From contig JAWLBW010000080.1 of NCBI GenBank assembly GCA_041687475.1, forward strand, positions 1 through 16,309: a stretch of 16,309 bases of DNA, given 5' to 3'. The notes below the pieces were generated by a model. That model made no database searches. It was not told the origin of the DNA and saw only the letters and a program-made list of their open reading frames with translations. Each line of letters opens with the position of its first letter. Position 1 is the stretch's first letter. A program made the position numbers and the translations under genes. Origin of the DNA: JAWLBW01 sp041687475. Lineage in GTDB: Bacteria > J088 > JAWLBW01. Positions 14,333-16,309 of this stretch are shown here, in pieces.

Positions 14333-14437
14333 CCCGTTCTGCACGTATGTGTTGAACTTATTCGGACGACCGCCGTCCAGAGCTTGTCCTGAACGAAGTG
14401 AAGGATCCGCCGACCCTCGTGCACCCGTTCTGCACGT
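14333..14437. repeat. 14-bp direct repeats flanking a dispersed REP-like element
   Basis: CCCGTTCTGCACGT occurs exactly at 14333-14346 and at 14424-14437, 91 bp apart. Between them, 14376-14407 (TCCAGAGCTTGTCCTGAACG onward, ending GAAGGATC) matches a dispersed intergenic repeat that commonly gives spurious translations such as ACPERSEG and SLRSGQA in bacterial genomes. A small inverted repeat GGACG/CGTCC lies at 14364-14378. The element could have inserted here and duplicated 14 bp, or the promoter region could be a tandem duplication. Confidence 0.65.
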
Positions 14438-14438
14438 G

Positions 14439-14444
14439 TATAAT
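14439..14444 (+). promoter_or_regulatory. -10 element of the second peroxiredoxin
   Basis: A perfect TATAAT lies 31 bases before the ATG at 14476, just after the second copy of the 14-bp direct repeat. The -35 region (CTCGTG at 17-bp spacing) is poor. The leader would be about 25 bases. Confidence 0.45.
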
Positions 14445-14475
14445 GTACGCTCGGTCATTCACCAGCGAGGTAACG

Positions 14476-14937
14476 ATGGCAAAATTGAAGGTCGGCGACC
14501 AGGCGCCCGATTTCGAGCTCGAATCGACCAAGGGGGGCAAGGTCGGCCTGTCGTCCTACCGGGGAAAGTGGGTCGTGCTCTACTTCTACCCCAAGGCCTT
14601 CACGCCCGGGTGTACCCTCGAAACCGTACGCTTTGCGAAAAGCTACGAAGACTTTCGCGCCCTCAATGCCGAAATCATCGGCGTGTCGGTCGACCCCCTC
14701 GCCACCCAGTGCGACTTCGGCGACAAGTATGATGTCGCGTTTCCCTTGCTGGCCGATCCGGAGAAAGGCGTGAGCGAAGCGTACAACACGCTGCGACCGC
14801 TGCTGCCGGTGAACCGCCGACTGACGTATCTCATTGACCCGCAGGGCGTGGTGCGTGAAATCTATCACCATGAACTCATGGTCGAAAAGCACATCGAAAA
14901 GGCCCTGGCGTACCTGCGCGCCCAAAAGACCGCATAA
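14476..14937 (+). CDS. bcp: PrxQ/BCP-type peroxiredoxin without the +5 resolving Cys
   Basis: From the ATG at 14476 (GCGAGG five bases upstream) this is a 153-residue peroxiredoxin. AFTPGCTLETVRF holds the peroxidatic Cys46, but Val51 replaces the cysteine five residues on. A cysteine instead appears at 79 in VDPLATQCDFGDKYD, in the helix that serves as the resolving site in the alpha3-type PrxQ subgroup; otherwise the enzyme would work as a 1-Cys type. It therefore differs mechanistically from the peroxiredoxin at 11955-12428. Family marks DFELEST and FPLLADPEKGVSEAY are present. An M20 peptidase gene follows 80 bp downstream on the same strand. Confidence 0.94.
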   Translation: MAKLKVGDQAPDFELESTKGGKVGLSSYRGKWVVLYFYPKAFTPGCTLETVRFAKSYEDFRALNAEIIGVSVDPLATQCDFGDKYDVAFPLLADPEKGVSEAYNTLRPLLPVNRRLTYLIDPQGVVREIYHHELMVEKHIEKALAYLRAQKTA

Positions 14938-14983
14938 AGAAAGAAGAGCGCGTAAAATACGAGAACCGCCTGCCCCGGTATTT

Positions 14984-15007
14984 GCCTGAGAGCCTGAGAG
15001 CCTGAGA
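14984..15007 (+). repeat. Octamer repeat GCCTGAGA x3 abutting the M20 ribosome binding site
   Basis: Three exact copies of GCCTGAGA run from 14984 to 15007. The last copy flows into GAGAGGA (15004-15010), which is the probable Shine-Dalgarno for the GTG at 15018. A change in copy number would alter the leader without touching the spacing between SD and start. Confidence 0.85.
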
Positions 15008-15017
15008 GGAAGAAAAC

Positions 15018-15908
15018 GTGAAGACCCTCGATTGGACATCCATCAACGACACGGCCGTAAGCCGGTTCAAGGACCTGCTGCGCATCGACACCACCAACCC
15101 GCCGGGCAATGAAATCGCGGCCTGCCGGTATCTCGACGACATTCTGCGCGAGAACGGCTGTGAAACGCAGATCATCGAGCCCAAACCCACACGGGGAAAT
15201 CTCATTACCCGGCTCAAGGGTACGGGCGCCGAAGGTCCGCTGCTTCTGACCGCCCACCTCGACGTGGTGCTGGCCGAGCCGCAGCATTGGGAAGTGCCCC
15301 CCTTCGACGCCGTCGAGAAGGACGGCTACATCTGGGGCCGCGGCGCCATCGACATGAAGCACATGGCCGTTTACAACCTCACCACATTCCTTTTGCTCAA
15401 GCAGCTGGGCAAGCCGCTGAAGCGCGACGTGATTCTCGCCTTCGTCGCCGATGAGGAGGCCGGCTGCGCCGAGGGCATGCAGTACCTGTGCGAGAACCAC
15501 CCCGAGCTGGTGCGGGCCGAGTATGCGCTGAACGAAGTGGGCGGCTTCACCATTCACGCCGGCAGCCAGCGCCTGTACCCCATTCAGGTGGCCGAGAAGG
15601 GCTTTGTGTGGATGAAGCTGACCCTCAAGGGCGAGCCCGGTCACGGCTCCATGCCGCACAAGAAAAACGCAGTGGCCCGCCTGGCGCGCGCCGTGGCGAA
15701 GATGGACGAAAAGCTGCTGCCGCTGCACGTGCTCGACGTGGTGGCCACCTTCATCAAGGAGCTTGCAACGGCTTCGGGCTTTCCCATCGCGCCCATTCTC
15801 AAGCAGACGCTGAACCCGGTGCTGTCCGACCTGCTGCTGCAGAAGTTGGTTGGCCGCTTGTTTATCGAGAGCGGTCCCGTATTGACCGACAAGCTCATTG
15901 ATCCATGA
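15018..15908 (+). CDS. M20-family metallopeptidase, 3' end lost at a junction
   Basis: The frame encodes 296 residues, where family members usually have about 430-460. The start is the GTG at 15018 with GAGAGGA upstream. Co-catalytic zinc-site residues seen are His80 and Asp82 in TAHLDVV, Asp112 in GRGAIDMK and the catalytic/ligand pair ADEEAG (Glu146, Glu147). The dimerisation (lid) domain begins near KGFVWMKLTLKG (199-210). The family's LRNTVSPTV segment and the C-terminal metal His are missing. Codons are strongly GC-ending up to about residue 275 (position 15842), then switch to TTG, GTT, TTT and GTA, and the opposite strand from there reads as GalT. The last about 20 residues are therefore probably not M20 sequence. 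Likely an aminoacylase or dipeptidase of the ArgE/DapE/CPG2 group when intact; broken or chimeric as it stands. Confidence 0.85.
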   Translation: MKTLDWTSINDTAVSRFKDLLRIDTTNPPGNEIAACRYLDDILRENGCETQIIEPKPTRGNLITRLKGTGAEGPLLLTAHLDVVLAEPQHWEVPPFDAVEKDGYIWGRGAIDMKHMAVYNLTTFLLLKQLGKPLKRDVILAFVADEEAGCAEGMQYLCENHPELVRAEYALNEVGGFTIHAGSQRLYPIQVAEKGFVWMKLTLKGEPGHGSMPHKKNAVARLARAVAKMDEKLLPLHVLDVVATFIKELATASGFPIAPILKQTLNPVLSDLLLQKLVGRLFIESGPVLTDKLIDP

Positions 15909-16307
15909 TTCATGTTTATGCAGCGGGTGCAGCGGATCAGCTTTAACGGTGTTATCCAGAGAGGTTGTCCCGGTGAGCACCTCTTGAATTTCAGTCAACT
16001 CTCGCTTCAGCCTTCCCGGCAGGACGGCCAGTCCCATGACCTCGATCAATCCGATGTTCTCCTTCTTGATGTGATGAAGTTCGGGTCGCGGATGGAAAAT
16101 GCCGTCAGGCCGCCCCGGGCCGGTTCGGTTGTTGCGCAGCACAAGATCGAGTTCGTACTCGCCGGCGTCGTTGAAACGGGCGATCGGCGTCACGGTGTTG
16201 TGTGGAATTGTTTCGCCGTTATGTTGCGACTCCGGCAAAACATCCCGCTCCGGATCAGCATAATTCAGCCATTCCCGATAAACGAGGTACGCCGCCTCGA
16301 GCAGCGC
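15846..16307 (-). CDS. galT: UDP-glucose--hexose-1-phosphate uridylyltransferase, partial (class II GalT)
   Basis: Reading leftward from the window edge, the frame gives ALLEAAYLVYREWLNYADPE, then the conserved LPESQHNGETIPHNTVTPIA, then RNNRT, GIFHPRPELHHIKKENIGLI and EVMGLAVLPGRLK, closing with HKHESWINELVGQYG. This is the C-terminal part of the Firmicutes-type GalT of the Leloir pathway, which transfers UMP between UDP-glucose and galactose-1-phosphate. The N-terminal part lies beyond 16309. The C-terminal end is lost: the frame runs without stop into the antisense of the M20 gene (to 14865), and the boundary at about 15846 is approximate. GC over 15961-16260 is 174/300, against 193/300 in the M20 lines sampled (15541-15840, except 15601 counted within). 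Codons also use more A/T in third position. It is either transferred DNA or an assembly join. Confidence 0.85.
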
Positions 16308-16309
16308 CG

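Noticed and set aside
14984..15010. CTGAGA copies as part of a TPP riboswitch
   Set aside because: The copies are a simple octamer repeat. The partner conserved regions of the TPP aptamer are absent.
14865..16238. 457-codon minus-strand frame as a single protein
   Set aside because: Only its first part is GalT. The rest is the antisense of the M20 and peroxiredoxin genes, so it is not a real fusion protein.

Overview
The window looks like chromosomal DNA from a GC-rich Gram-negative bacterium. The evidence is three lipobox lipoproteins, an outer-membrane porin, a PEGA/beta-barrel protein ending in Phe, and a secreted phosphatase with a Cys plus transmembrane plus Arg tail of the MYXO-CTERM kind. 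That tail and the soluble transhydrogenase suggest a myxobacterial or deltaproteobacterial-type lineage. This is an inference; there is no rRNA or other marker to fix the taxon.

Layout. (1) 1-2590, minus strand: an OprO/OprP-type porin followed 8 bp later by a purple-acid-phosphatase-like metallophosphoesterase, closed by a hairpin. A possible gene start runs off the left edge. (2) 2775-6095, plus strand: a type-B carboxylesterase lipoprotein, a 13-bp-stem hairpin, then a Ppx/GppA phosphatase with a C-terminal HD domain. (3) 6198-9174, minus strand: soluble transhydrogenase SthA, then two translationally coupled thymidylate-kinase-like proteins behind their own TATAAT promoter; the second has Arg in place of the Walker A Lys. 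(4) 9442-10650, plus: a second PAP-like phosphatase, this time a lipoprotein, sharing a bidirectional terminator with a convergent [2Fe-2S] ferredoxin-like gene. (5) 11469-13225, plus: a tiny entericidin-like lipoprotein, a PrxQ/BCP peroxiredoxin and a PEGA outer-membrane protein. (6) 13272-14236, minus: an O-methyltransferase overlapping a Rieske ferredoxin. (7) 14476-15908, plus: a second PrxQ and an M20 metallopeptidase that is cut off. (8) About 15846 to the right edge, minus: part of a Firmicutes-type GalT joined abruptly to the M20 gene.

Two themes link the genes. One is phosphorus handling: two extracytoplasmic phosphatases, a phosphate-type porin, Ppx/GppA-HD and a pair of NMP-kinase-like proteins. 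The other is redox: SthA, two peroxiredoxins, and Rieske and thioredoxin-like ferredoxins. No single new defence or mobile system is evident.

The points most worth a second look are the tandem TMK-like pair with its degenerate P-loop, the short-period tandem repeats (mostly 7 bp) that fill several intergenic spaces, a repeat-flanked promoter at 14333-14450, an octamer repeat abutting a ribosome binding site, and the M20/GalT junction, which may be an assembly chimera.
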